DNA from: Clostridia bacterium
GTDB taxonomy: Bacteria > Bacillota > Clostridia > Oscillospirales > CAG-272
Assembly: GCA_017466495.1 (NCBI GenBank)
Contig: JAFTUB010000021.1
Coordinates: 1-14,032 of the forward strand
Direction of reading: 5' to 3'
Length of the DNA stretch: 14,032 nucleotides
Shown: piece by piece, positions 6,118-13,212 of the stretch
Numbering within the stretch: the stretch's first letter is position 1
Layout of the letters: every line of letters starts with the position of its first letter
Program-made: the position numbers and the translations under genes
Notes under the pieces: generated by a model
The model's input: the letters and a program-made list of their open reading frames with translations, nothing else
What the model was told of the DNA's origin: nothing
Database searches by the model: none

Positions 6118-7221
6118 ATGGACAAAAACAAAATCATTGAGCTGAAGGGGATTTCCAAAGCATTCAACGGGGAGCAGGTACTCAAGAGCGTGGATCTGGA
6201 TATTCACGACAAGGAGTTTGTGACCTTTCTCGGCCCGTCCGGATGCGGTAAAACGACAACTCTGCGAATCATCGGCGGCTTTGTAACGCCCGATAGCGGC
6301 GAGGTGCTGTTCAACGGGAAAAAGGTCAATCATGTTCCGCCCTATAAGCGCCCTGTCAATACCGTGTTTCAGAAATATGCGCTTTTCCCGCATCTGAATG
6401 TGTATGAAAATGTTGCCTTCGGTCTGCGTCTCAAGAAGATGAAGGAGACCGAGATCGCCGCCAAGGTGGCCGAGATGCTTGACCTGGTCAACCTTCGCGG
6501 CTATGAGAAGCGCAGTGTAACCCTGCTTTCCGGCGGTCAGCAGCAGCGCGTGGCCATCGCCCGTGCCCTTTGCAACGAGCCGAAGGTGCTTCTGCTGGAC
6601 GAGCCTCTGGGTGCGCTTGACCTGCAGCTGCGCAAGGAGATGCAGATCGAGCTGAAGAAGATCCAGCAGCGGCTGGAGATCACCTTCATCTATGTTACCC
6701 ATGACCAGGAAGAGGCTCTGACCATGTCGGATACTGTTGTGGTTATGAACGGCGGCGAGATCCAGCAGATCGGCACGCCCCAGGATATCTATAACGAGCC
6801 CATCAATGCCTTTGTGGCCAAGTTTATCGGTGAGTCCAATATCCTCCCCGGCATCATGCACGAGGACTATAAGGTGGAATTTGCCGGCGATAACTTTGTC
6901 TGCGTGGATAAGGGATTCCGTCCCCTGGAGCCGGTGGATGTGGTCATCCGCCCCGAGGATATTACCATCTGCCCCCCCTCTGATACCGTAATCAACGGCC
7001 TGGTGGAGTCTGTTATCTTCAAGGGCGTGCATTACGAGATCATGGTCCGCGCCTATTCCGACCTGTGGAAGATCCACTCCACCAAAGCGCCCGAAGTGGG
7101 CTCTGTTGTGGGCATTGATTTCACCCCCGAGGATATCCACATCATGCGCAAGATGGAGAACAGCGAGGACTACGCTGCGCTGGATCACCTGAACGGAGAG
7201 GAGGCTGGAACGATTGACTAA
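6118..7221 (+). CDS. potA: Spermidine/putrescine ABC transporter ATP-binding protein PotA
   Basis: The 367-residue ATPase powers polyamine import. All nucleotide-binding motifs are present: Walker A GPSGCGKT (39-46), Q-loop Gln85 in NTVFQKYALFPHLNV, signature LSGGQQQRVAIARA (137-150), Walker B VLLLDEP (157-163), D-loop GALD and switch His195 in VTHDQEEA. The RPVNTVFQ stretch is typical of PotA. A TOBE-type domain fills about residues 235-345. The start is ATG 6118, with AAGGAG (6106-6111) six bases upstream; an in-frame TTG at 6088 lacks a ribosome site. The 3' end overlaps potB by eight bases. It is the first gene of an operon whose promoter carries a dyad, so expression is probably regulated, perhaps by polyamines. 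Confidence 0.93.
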   Translation: MDKNKIIELKGISKAFNGEQVLKSVDLDIHDKEFVTFLGPSGCGKTTTLRIIGGFVTPDSGEVLFNGKKVNHVPPYKRPVNTVFQKYALFPHLNVYENVAFGLRLKKMKETEIAAKVAEMLDLVNLRGYEKRSVTLLSGGQQQRVAIARALCNEPKVLLLDEPLGALDLQLRKEMQIELKKIQQRLEITFIYVTHDQEEALTMSDTVVVMNGGEIQQIGTPQDIYNEPINAFVAKFIGESNILPGIMHEDYKVEFAGDNFVCVDKGFRPLEPVDVVIRPEDITICPPSDTVINGLVESVIFKGVHYEIMVRAYSDLWKIHSTKAPEVGSVVGIDFTPEDIHIMRKMENSEDYAALDHLNGEEAGTID

Positions 7222-8161
7222 ACTCCGCTCCCGCCTGGCAGCAGGGCCCTATATGGCATGGATGATCATCTTTATGATCGTCCCTCTCCTGCTGATCGCA
7301 GTCTTCGCTTTTACTACCACCGCTCCCTTCGACCGTGACGGCAACCGTCTCGAAGAAGAAGAGGCCGCGCTCATCATGGAAGAAGAGCTGGCCGAATGGG
7401 AAGAGAATGAGGTTCCTCTGGAGGAGCGGGAGAGCGCCGTGGTGGAAAAAACGGTGTTCACCGTGCAGAACATCCTTGAGGTCAACAAATATATGCCCAC
7501 CATGCTCAATTCCATTTGGATGGCACTGGTGGCTACGGTGATCTGTCTGGTTATTGCCTATCCCCTGGCGTTCATGATCTCCCGGATGCATTTTGTGTCC
7601 CAGAAGATGATGCTGATGCTGGTGATGCTTCCCATGTGGATGAACTTTCTGCTCCGCACCTACGCTTGGATGACTCTGCTTGAGCGCAACGGCCTGATCA
7701 ACCGCTTCTTCGGGCTGTTCGGCATGGGTCCCTTTGAGATGATCAACACCCAGGGCGCGGTCATTCTCGGCATGATCTACAACTATCTGCCCTTTATGAT
7801 CCTTCCCCTGTATTCGGTCATGACCAAGATCGACAACACCACCATTGAGGCTGCCCAGGACCTCGGTGCCAGCCGTCTTTCGGTGATGCTCCGTGTGGTT
7901 GTTCCCCTGTCGGTGCCCGGTATTACCTCGGGTATTACTGCGGTCTTCATTCCTTCGGTGTCCACCGGTATTATCTCCCGTATGCTGGGCGGCGGCACTA
8001 ATATGCTCATCGGTGACCTCATTGACCTGCAGTTCCTGGGCAACGCCTATAACCCCAACCTGGGCTCGGCGATCTCCCTTGTACTGATGGTCTTCATCCT
8101 GCTTTGCATGAGCATCACCAATGCCTTTGACGAGGATAAGGAAGGAGGTATGCTGCTGTGA
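7214..8161 (+). CDS. potB: Spermidine/putrescine ABC transporter permease PotB, with an acidic insertion
   Basis: This 315-residue permease has about six membrane helices and the ATPase-contact EAA loop EAAQDLGASRLSVMLRVVVP (212-231). It forms the channel with PotC and couples to PotA. The start is TTG 7214, supported by AGAGGAGG (7197-7204) nine bases upstream and by an N-terminus that fits PotB; it overlaps the potA stop by eight bases. The odd feature is residues 40-80, between the first helix (about 13-34) and the usual FTVQNILEV segment. Roughly forty residues here are dominated by glutamate (LEEEEAALIMEEELAEWEE and onward), where most PotB proteins have only a short loop. Assignment is firm from motifs and operon position. 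Confidence 0.92.
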   Translation: MTKLRSRLAAGPYMAWMIIFMIVPLLLIAVFAFTTTAPFDRDGNRLEEEEAALIMEEELAEWEENEVPLEERESAVVEKTVFTVQNILEVNKYMPTMLNSIWMALVATVICLVIAYPLAFMISRMHFVSQKMMLMLVMLPMWMNFLLRTYAWMTLLERNGLINRFFGLFGMGPFEMINTQGAVILGMIYNYLPFMILPLYSVMTKIDNTTIEAAQDLGASRLSVMLRVVVPLSVPGITSGITAVFIPSVSTGIISRMLGGGTNMLIGDLIDLQFLGNAYNPNLGSAISLVLMVFILLCMSITNAFDEDKEGGMLL

Positions 8162-8979
8162 GAAAGCTTGCCAATCGCTTCTACATGGGGCTGGTCTTCC
8201 TGTTCCTGTATATACCCATCTTTGTGCTCATCGCCAACTCCTTCAACGCCTCGAAGAGCCGTACCGTGTGGACGGGCTTTACCTTTGACTGGTACCGCAA
8301 GCTCTTCCACAACGAAACCATTCTCAAGAGCCTGCTCAATACCCTTATTATCGCGCTGATCGCCTCGGTGCTGGCCACACTTCTCGGTACCCTTGCCGCC
8401 ATCGGCATCTACAACATGAAGAAGTTCACCCGCAACCTGGTGATCAATATCACCTATCTGCCCATCATCAACCCCGAGATTGTCACCGGTGTGTCGCTGA
8501 TGTTGCTGTTTGTGGCGCTGAAGATCGAGCTGGGCTATGTGACACTGATCCTGGCCCACGTGACCTTCTGCGTGCCCTATGTCATTCTGAATGTCCTGCC
8601 CAAGCTTCGGCAGATGGACAATAACCTCTACGAGGCCGCCCTTGACCTGGGCTGTACGCCGCCCATGGCCTTCCGCAAGGTGGTCATCCCCGAGATCATG
8701 CCCGGTATCATGACCGGCTTCCTCATGTCCATCACTTACTCCATCGATGACTTCGTCATCAGCTACTTTACACATGGCGCAACCTCGCAGACCCTGCCCA
8801 TCACTATCTTCTCCATGACCCGACGGAAGGTCAGCCCCGAGGTCAATGCCCTCTCGGCACTGCTCTTCGTGGCGATCCTGGTGATTATGATCATCATGAA
8901 CGTCTCCGAGATGCGCAAGCTTCCCTCTGACCAGCGCCGCCGTGCGGCGAAGGCCGAGAAGAAGGGAGGCCGCGCATGA
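8158..8979 (+). CDS. potC: Spermidine/putrescine ABC transporter permease PotC
   Basis: The 273-residue second permease subunit has about six helices, an opening typical of PotC (FLYIPIFVLIANSFNASK, 16-33) and the EAA loop YEAALDLGCTPPMAFRKVVI. The periplasm-facing FDWYRKLFHNETILKSLLNT stretch is also family-typical. The start is GTG 8158, overlapping the potB TGA as GTGA, with AAGGAGG (8142-8148) nine bases upstream. The C-terminus is strongly basic (RRRAAKAEKKGGRA) and should lie in the cytoplasm. Its stop overlaps the potD start. The four-base overlaps indicate translational coupling for fixed stoichiometry of the transporter. Confidence 0.93.
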   Translation: MRKLANRFYMGLVFLFLYIPIFVLIANSFNASKSRTVWTGFTFDWYRKLFHNETILKSLLNTLIIALIASVLATLLGTLAAIGIYNMKKFTRNLVINITYLPIINPEIVTGVSLMLLFVALKIELGYVTLILAHVTFCVPYVILNVLPKLRQMDNNLYEAALDLGCTPPMAFRKVVIPEIMPGIMTGFLMSITYSIDDFVISYFTHGATSQTLPITIFSMTRRKVSPEVNALSALLFVAILVIMIIMNVSEMRKLPSDQRRRAAKAEKKGGRA

Positions 8980-10205
8980 TGAAACGGATCTTTGCACTTG
9001 CCCTGATGCTGATCACCCTGTTTGCTTGGTGCATTCCTGTGTCGGCTGAGGATGAACTGCCCGATTACGCCGCGGATTACGACTGGGATCGCCTGGCCGG
9101 TCAGAATGTGGTGCTGAACGTCTACAACTGGGGTGAATATATCTCGGTGGACGAGGGTGAGGAGGATGCCTTCGATACCATCGCAGAGTTTGAGGCTCTC
9201 ACGGGAATCAAGGTCAACTATACCAACTTTGCCTCCAATGAGGAGCTTTACGCCAAGCTCAAGAACGGCGGTACTGCCTATGACATCATCATTCCCTCCG
9301 AGTATATGGTGGCCCGTATGATCAATGAGGGGATGCTGGAAACCATCAACATGGACAATATTCCCAATATGAAGCATATGGATCCCGGCTTTGTTGGGCT
9401 CGATCACGACCCCGACAACCGCTATTCGGTGGCCTATATGTGGGGAACGGTTGGGATCATCTACAACACCACTCTGGTTGATCCCGAGGACGATGTGGAG
9501 TCCTGGGATATCCTTTGGAACGAGAAATACGCCAATGATATCCTGATGTTCTCCAACTCCCGCGATGCCTTTGGAATCGCCCTCAAGAAGCTGGGCTACT
9601 CCTACAACACCACCGACGAGCGAGAACTGCAGGAGGCCGCAGCGGCACTCAAGGAGCAGAAGCTTCTAGTGCAGGCCTACGTTATGGATGAGATCTTCGA
9701 CAAAATGGGCGGCGGCGAGGCTGCTCTCGCTCCCTATTATGCGGGAGATGCCGTTACCATGACTGCTGAAAATCCCGATCTGGCCTATGCCGTCCCGCGG
9801 GAAGGAACCAACCTTTTCGTGGACTCCATGTGTATCCCCAAGGGTGCCAAGAATAAAGAGGCTGCCGAAATTTTCATCAACTTCATGTGCGAGCCAAAGG
9901 TGGGAGTTTACAACTGCTACTATATCGGCTATTCCACCCCCAGTGCAACGGTGAAGGAATACCTGGATGCCGAGGTGGTGGAGAATCCCATCGCTTATCC
10001 CGACCAGGAGGTACTGGATAAGGCAGAGGTTTACCTCGCGCTTCCCGATGCCACCACCAAGCTGATCGATAACCTTTGGACCGAGGTGCTCGGTATGGCC
10101 GGCAGCAGTCCCTGGATGGTTCCGGCCATGATGGTGGGATGCATCGCCGCATCCGTGGGAATCAACCTTTGGCGTGCCCGCAAAAAGCGTCTCAACGGCG
10201 AATAA
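8976..10205 (+). CDS. potD: Spermidine/putrescine-binding protein PotD with C-terminal membrane anchor
   Basis: This is a 409-residue extracytoplasmic binding protein. It has a signal peptide (about 1-24, cleavage likely after VSA) and the hallmark VYNWGEYIS (49-57) of polyamine/PotD-type binding proteins. GIKVNYTNFASNEELYAKLK, YDIIIPSEYMV, YMWGTVGIIYNTT and NLFVDSMCIPKGAKN are also characteristic. Most Gram-positive PotD proteins are lipoproteins. Here the only early cysteine (Cys19, preceded by Ala-Trp) does not sit in a normal lipobox. Instead a hydrophobic helix at about 378-399 followed by RARKKR gives a C-terminal anchor with the tail inside. Either ATG 8976 or ATG 8979 is possible; AAGGGAGG (8962-8969) suits both. 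It is the last gene of the pot operon and is followed by a strong terminator. Confidence 0.92.
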   Translation: MMKRIFALALMLITLFAWCIPVSAEDELPDYAADYDWDRLAGQNVVLNVYNWGEYISVDEGEEDAFDTIAEFEALTGIKVNYTNFASNEELYAKLKNGGTAYDIIIPSEYMVARMINEGMLETINMDNIPNMKHMDPGFVGLDHDPDNRYSVAYMWGTVGIIYNTTLVDPEDDVESWDILWNEKYANDILMFSNSRDAFGIALKKLGYSYNTTDERELQEAAAALKEQKLLVQAYVMDEIFDKMGGGEAALAPYYAGDAVTMTAENPDLAYAVPREGTNLFVDSMCIPKGAKNKEAAEIFINFMCEPKVGVYNCYYIGYSTPSATVKEYLDAEVVENPIAYPDQEVLDKAEVYLALPDATTKLIDNLWTEVLGMAGSSPWMVPAMMVGCIAASVGINLWRARKKRLNGE

Positions 10206-10214
10206 TTCTGTCCC

Positions 10215-10250
10215 AGAGGCATTACGCATTCCGCGTGATGCCTCTTTTTT
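10215..10250 (+). terminator. Intrinsic terminator of the pot operon
   Basis: AGAGGCATTACGC (10215-10227) pairs with GCGTGATGCCTCT (10233-10245) with one G-T wobble, around a five-base loop. TTTTTT follows (10245-10250). The 13-bp stem begins nine bases after the potD stop codon. Confidence 0.92.
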
Positions 10251-10284
10251 CTCCCACGAAGATGAAGTAATGTTTTTCTCATTT

Positions 10285-10299
10285 GGGGTTTACAACCCC
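10285..10299. promoter_or_regulatory. Small dyad over the -35 of the sialidase-like gene promoter
   Basis: GGGGTT (10285-10290) and AACCCC (10294-10299) are exact inverted repeats around TAC, and the -35 box lies inside them. A dimeric regulator bound here would compete with RNA polymerase. The dyad is short, so it may be accidental. Confidence 0.45.
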
Positions 10300-10317
10300 T
10301 TCGTGGCATGGTATAAT
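10289..10317 (+). promoter_or_regulatory. Sigma-A-type extended -10 promoter for the sialidase-like gene
   Basis: TTTACA (10289-10294), a 17-base spacer and a perfect TATAAT (10312-10317) preceded by TGG are seen. Transcription should start near 10324. A six-bp stem with a TTCG loop (10329-10334 with 10339-10344) would lie at the very 5' end of the RNA, ahead of the GGGAGGA ribosome site (10354-10360). Confidence 0.82.
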
Positions 10318-10366
10318 AGAGCAAAACCGTGCGGTTCGCCGCACAGACAAAAAGGGAGGAAGCATC

Positions 10367-11548
10367 ATGGAATCCACGGCTCAAGCCATGAAGATCATAC
10401 ATCCCAACGCCGAGCAGGGGATCGTACACCGTGCCCAAAATTCCATCTTCAGCTATGCGGGATGGCCGTCGGTGACCCGGGACGAAAACGGCGTTCTTTA
10501 CGCCGCTGCATCTGCCTTCCGTGTGGGGCATATCTGTCCCTTCGGCAAAACGGCCATGTACATCAGCCGTAACGGCGGGAAGACCTGGACGCCCCCCATT
10601 GTGGTCAACGACACCTACCTGGATGACCGTGATGCGGGCATCCTGTATATGGGCGGCGGACGTATGCTGGTGACCTGGTTCTGCCATTCTGTCCATGCAT
10701 ACCAGCACAGTCAGATCAAATCCATGAAAAACTGGTCCTCCACCATGGATATCGCCCCGATTATGGGCATGTTGGGCAGCTATCCCTATATTCCCGAAGA
10801 ACAGGCCCGCGGCGGATCATTTCTGCGGGTCTCGGAGGAATACGGCGTGACCTGGAGCGATCCTATCCGCAGTGACGGATCGGCGCCCCACGGCCCCAAT
10901 CTCTGCCGTGACGGTTCGCTGATCTACCTTGGACGGGATATGTATGCCGTAAACGAGGCAGGGGAGAGCACCGAGAATGTGTGCGCCTACCGCAGCACGG
11001 ACGGGGGATACCACTGGGAGAAAATTTCCACCTTGTCCCTGCCCGAAGGCACGAGCGGGGCAAACTTCCATGAACCCCATGTGGTGGAGCTGCCTGACGG
11101 ACGACTGTTCGGTGCCATCCGCGCCCAGAGCGCAGACGGACGGGGAGAGGACGCAATTCGGGACGGCGCATGGAAAAAGGGAAATACCCTCGTCCCCGGA
11201 TATACCATTTATACCACCGTTTCTTCCGACGGCGGCCGCACCTGGAGTGATCTGAAGGCCACCGGAATCAGCGGCGCGCCACCGCACCTGCTGGCACATT
11301 CCAGTGGAGCGCTGATCTGTTCCTACATCCGCCGCGAGCCTCCCTTCAGCATCCGCGCCATGGTCAGCTATGACATGGGCGAGAGTTGGGCCGAGGATTA
11401 TGTCCTGACCGAATGTTCGGTGGATGGGGGATACCCCGCCACGGCGGAGATGGACGATGGCAGCCTGGTGACGGTGTATTACGGCAAATACGGCAAGGAT
11501 TCCAAGGCATCCATCCTCAATACCCGCTGGAAGCTGGGAGAAAAATAA
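10367..11548 (+). CDS. Sialidase-like (BNR/Asp-box) beta-propeller protein, cytoplasmic
   Basis: The 393-residue product contains five Asp-box repeats: SRNGGKTW (67-74), SEEYGVTW (156-163), STDGGYHW (210-217), SSDGGRTW (286-293) and SYDMGESW (334-341). This spacing indicates a sialidase-type six-bladed propeller. HEPHVVELPDGRLFGAIRAQ (235-254) is typical of the BNR_2/sialidase superfamily. The usual N-terminal arginine motif (Arg-Ile-Pro) of GH33 sialidases is not visible; the equivalent position reads AGWPSV. Arg252 and Arg322/323 could supply other parts of an arginine cluster. No signal peptide is present, so an intracellular substrate is expected. The start is ATG 10367 with GGGAGGA six bases upstream. 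It is a probable single-gene unit. The exact sugar substrate, or even enzymatic activity, is uncertain. Confidence 0.75.
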   Translation: MESTAQAMKIIHPNAEQGIVHRAQNSIFSYAGWPSVTRDENGVLYAAASAFRVGHICPFGKTAMYISRNGGKTWTPPIVVNDTYLDDRDAGILYMGGGRMLVTWFCHSVHAYQHSQIKSMKNWSSTMDIAPIMGMLGSYPYIPEEQARGGSFLRVSEEYGVTWSDPIRSDGSAPHGPNLCRDGSLIYLGRDMYAVNEAGESTENVCAYRSTDGGYHWEKISTLSLPEGTSGANFHEPHVVELPDGRLFGAIRAQSADGRGEDAIRDGAWKKGNTLVPGYTIYTTVSSDGGRTWSDLKATGISGAPPHLLAHSSGALICSYIRREPPFSIRAMVSYDMGESWAEDYVLTECSVDGGYPATAEMDDGSLVTVYYGKYGKDSKASILNTRWKLGEK

Positions 11549-11584
11549 GTCTTGTGATCAAGTCACGGAATCGGGCGCGCCGGA

Positions 11585-11595
11585 TGTGATAAACT
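11585..11595 (+). promoter_or_regulatory. Possible weak extended -10 before ccdA
   Basis: TGTGATAAACT contains TGA followed by TAAACT (11590-11595). No -35 box is seen at 16-18 bases upstream. No terminator is visible after the sialidase-like gene, so ccdA-tlpA may depend on read-through, on this element, or both. Confidence 0.3.
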
Positions 11596-11624
11596 AATGG
11601 CGAAAAAGAGAAGGGAGCGCAATT

Positions 11625-12287
11625 ATGCAGTATATCATTATGTTCTTGGAGGGGATCATCACCTTCATTTCCCCCTGCCTTCTGCCCATGCTGCCTATCT
11701 ATATCTCCTATTTTGCCGGAGGCGGCGAGCAAAGTACCGCCAAGACCCTGCGCAATGCCATTGCCTTTGTTGGTGGATTTACCGCAGTCTTTGTGCTGAT
11801 GGGGGCTCTGGCGGGAACCCTGGGCGGCTTCCTGCGGGAATATCAGACCTGGGTGGATCTTGTCACCGGGGCGGTCGTTGTTTGCTTCGGCCTGCATTTC
11901 TTCGGCGTGTTCAGCCTGGGATTCTTCCGCGGCGCGAAGACGGCAGGAAAGAAGGGAAGCATGGGGATGGGGGCCGCATTTCTGTTTGGCGTCGTCTTCT
12001 CGGTGGGGTGGACTCCCTGCGTGGGGGCTTTCCTCGGCTCGGCGCTCATGCTGGCCTCCCAGCAAGGGAGTGCGCTGAAGGGAATCCTGCTTCTGCTGAT
12101 CTATTCTCTCGGTCTTGGCATCCCCTTTGTGGCCAGTGCCATTCTCATCGACCGCCTGAAGGGAGCCTTTGATTTCATCAAACGCAACTACAATGTCATC
12201 AATAAGGTCTGCGGCGGAATTTTGATCCTGGTGGGCCTTGCCATGATGACGGGCATGATGGGCCGGCTGCTGGCACTGCTGGGGTAA
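11625..12287 (+). CDS. ccdA: CcdA/DsbD-type thiol-disulfide electron carrier (cytochrome c biogenesis CcdA family)
   Basis: This 220-residue protein has about six membrane helices and the two CcdA redox cysteines: Cys18 in TFISPCLLPMLP and Cys132 in VGWTPCVGAF. CcdA passes electrons from cytoplasmic thioredoxin across the membrane to extracytoplasmic thioredoxin-like proteins. The length is normal for the short CcdA family, without the extra domains of DsbD. The start is ATG 11625 with AAGGGAG (11611-11617) seven bases upstream. The next gene, nine bases downstream, encodes a membrane-anchored TlpA-like thioredoxin and is the likely electron acceptor. No cytochrome c or heme-handling gene is nearby, so general thiol reduction outside the membrane is as likely as cytochrome maturation. 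Confidence 0.9.
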   Translation: MQYIIMFLEGIITFISPCLLPMLPIYISYFAGGGEQSTAKTLRNAIAFVGGFTAVFVLMGALAGTLGGFLREYQTWVDLVTGAVVVCFGLHFFGVFSLGFFRGAKTAGKKGSMGMGAAFLFGVVFSVGWTPCVGAFLGSALMLASQQGSALKGILLLLIYSLGLGIPFVASAILIDRLKGAFDFIKRNYNVINKVCGGILILVGLAMMTGMMGRLLALLG

Positions 12288-12296
12288 GGAGGTTTT

Positions 12297-12974
12297 ATGA
12301 AGAAAAATATTATTCTTTTGGTGAGTGTTCTGCTGTTTGTCCTTCTGCTGGTTGGTGCCTCGGTGCTGTATCAAAAATTCAGCGAAGACTATGCAGGCGG
12401 CGGTTTGACTGAACTGCCGGGCACGCCGGAAACCACAGCTGTACCCGAAACAACCGGACAAGAAGATACGCCCGGAGAAGAAACAGCGCCGCCTGAGACA
12501 ACATCTGATACCGCATCCGCAAACCCAGAGGTAACTGCCGAGCCGGAGCAGAGCATTTCTGCCCCCGATTTCACCGTAATCGACGGGGAAGGGAACGAAG
12601 TTCGACTGCATGACCGCATCGGACGCCCCATCGTGCTGAATTTCTGGGCGACCTGGTGTCCGTACTGCCTCAAGGAAATGCCGACATTCGAAACAGTGTA
12701 TAAGGACTACCACGGCGAGGTGGAGTTCATGATGATCGATGCCACCGATGGCAAGAGAGAGACGGTTGAGGGGGCGAAGGCCTTCATCGAGTCGCAGGGA
12801 TACACCTTCCCGGTGTACTACGATACCGCAGACAGTGCCGCTGTCGCCTATGGTGCCTACGCCCTGCCCACAACCTTCTTCATCAGCGCAGACGGGAACA
12901 CGATTTTCTATGCTTCGGGACAGATTAACGAAGAGACCCTGCGCCGCGGGATCGAAATGATCAAGGAAAAGTGA
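12297..12974 (+). CDS. Membrane-anchored TlpA/ResA-like thioredoxin-fold protein
   Basis: The 225-residue product has an N-terminal membrane helix (about 4-24), a low-complexity Thr/Glu/Pro linker (about 40-86) and a thioredoxin domain (about 88-222). The active site is WCPYC (Cys121, Cys124) in NFWATWCPYCLKEMP, and the cis-proline loop is ALPTTF (Pro191). Such proteins reduce disulfides on the outer face of the membrane. The linker should hold the domain away from the membrane. The start is ATG 12297 with AAGGAGG (12286-12292) four bases upstream. Tight pairing with ccdA shows a donor-acceptor module. The gene is followed directly by a hairpin terminator. Which protein it reduces is not visible. 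Confidence 0.9.
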   Translation: MKKNIILLVSVLLFVLLLVGASVLYQKFSEDYAGGGLTELPGTPETTAVPETTGQEDTPGEETAPPETTSDTASANPEVTAEPEQSISAPDFTVIDGEGNEVRLHDRIGRPIVLNFWATWCPYCLKEMPTFETVYKDYHGEVEFMMIDATDGKRETVEGAKAFIESQGYTFPVYYDTADSAAVAYGAYALPTTFFISADGNTIFYASGQINEETLRRGIEMIKEK

Positions 12975-12979
12975 AAAAG

Positions 12980-13010
12980 AAGTGCCGCGCTGTGCGTGGC
13001 ATTTCTCTTT
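12980..13010 (+). terminator. Intrinsic terminator after the ccdA-tlpA pair
   Basis: AAGTGCCGCGC (12980-12990) pairs with GCGTGGCATTT (12994-13004) using two G-T wobbles and a three-base loop. The T-rich CTCTTT follows. It starts six bases after the tlpA-like stop codon and is where the conserved-looking chromosomal region ends. Confidence 0.7.
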
Positions 13011-13016
13011 CCTAGT

Positions 13017-13145
13017 AAGCCAATGAAGCAGATCCAGGAATGGCTCGGACATAGCGATATGAGTACCACCGCAAATATTTATAGCCACCTCGATGCCGTC
13101 ACGAAAGCAGACACCGGCGCGGCGATGAGCAAGGCGTTGGGGTGA
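13017..13145 (+). pseudogene. 3' remnant of a tyrosine recombinase (phage-type integrase)
   Basis: From ATG 13023 the frame encodes 40 residues ending at TGA 13143-13145. The segment MKQIQEWLGHSDMSTTANIY matches the C-terminal catalytic end of phage/ICE tyrosine recombinases. It has the histidine of the LGH motif (residue 10) and the nucleophilic tyrosine in ANIYSHLD (residue 20). Lys-Pro just before the ATG also fits the family. The upstream frame runs straight into the tlpA-like terminator, so the other ~85-90% of an integrase is missing. There is no ribosome site and the fragment is far too short to act alone. It is best read as a decayed element end or the scar of a deletion. Confidence 0.8.
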
Positions 13146-13161
13146 GAAGAGCATAAGGAAA

Positions 13162-13183
13162 GGGCTGACCACGAAGTCAGCCC
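13162..13183 (-). terminator. Hairpin terminator for the minus-strand gene
   Basis: GGGCTGAC (13162-13169) pairs exactly with GTCAGCCC (13176-13183) around a six-base loop. Read on the minus strand it is followed by TTTCCTTAT, and it lies about 30 bases past the stop of the nucleotidyltransferase gene. On the + strand the following bases (CTTGTAC) are a poor U-tract. Confidence 0.6.
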
Positions 13184-13193
13184 CTTGTACTAT

Positions 13194-13211
13194 TCGATAA
13201 ATTGGAATTTG
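13194..13211. repeat. Direct repeat, left copy, flanking the nucleotidyltransferase gene
   Basis: TCGATAAATTGGAATTTG here recurs at 13883-13900 with one change (A to T at the fourth base), 689 bases apart in the same orientation. This copy ends one base from the stop codon of the nucleotidyltransferase gene. The core AAATTGGAATTT has internal AAATT/AATTT symmetry. Confidence 0.7.
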
Positions 13212-13212
13212 C

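Noticed and set aside
13023..13145. A functional 40-residue small protein at the integrase remnant
   Set aside because: The residues match the C-terminal end of tyrosine recombinases and there is no ribosome site before the ATG, so it is a truncated remnant.
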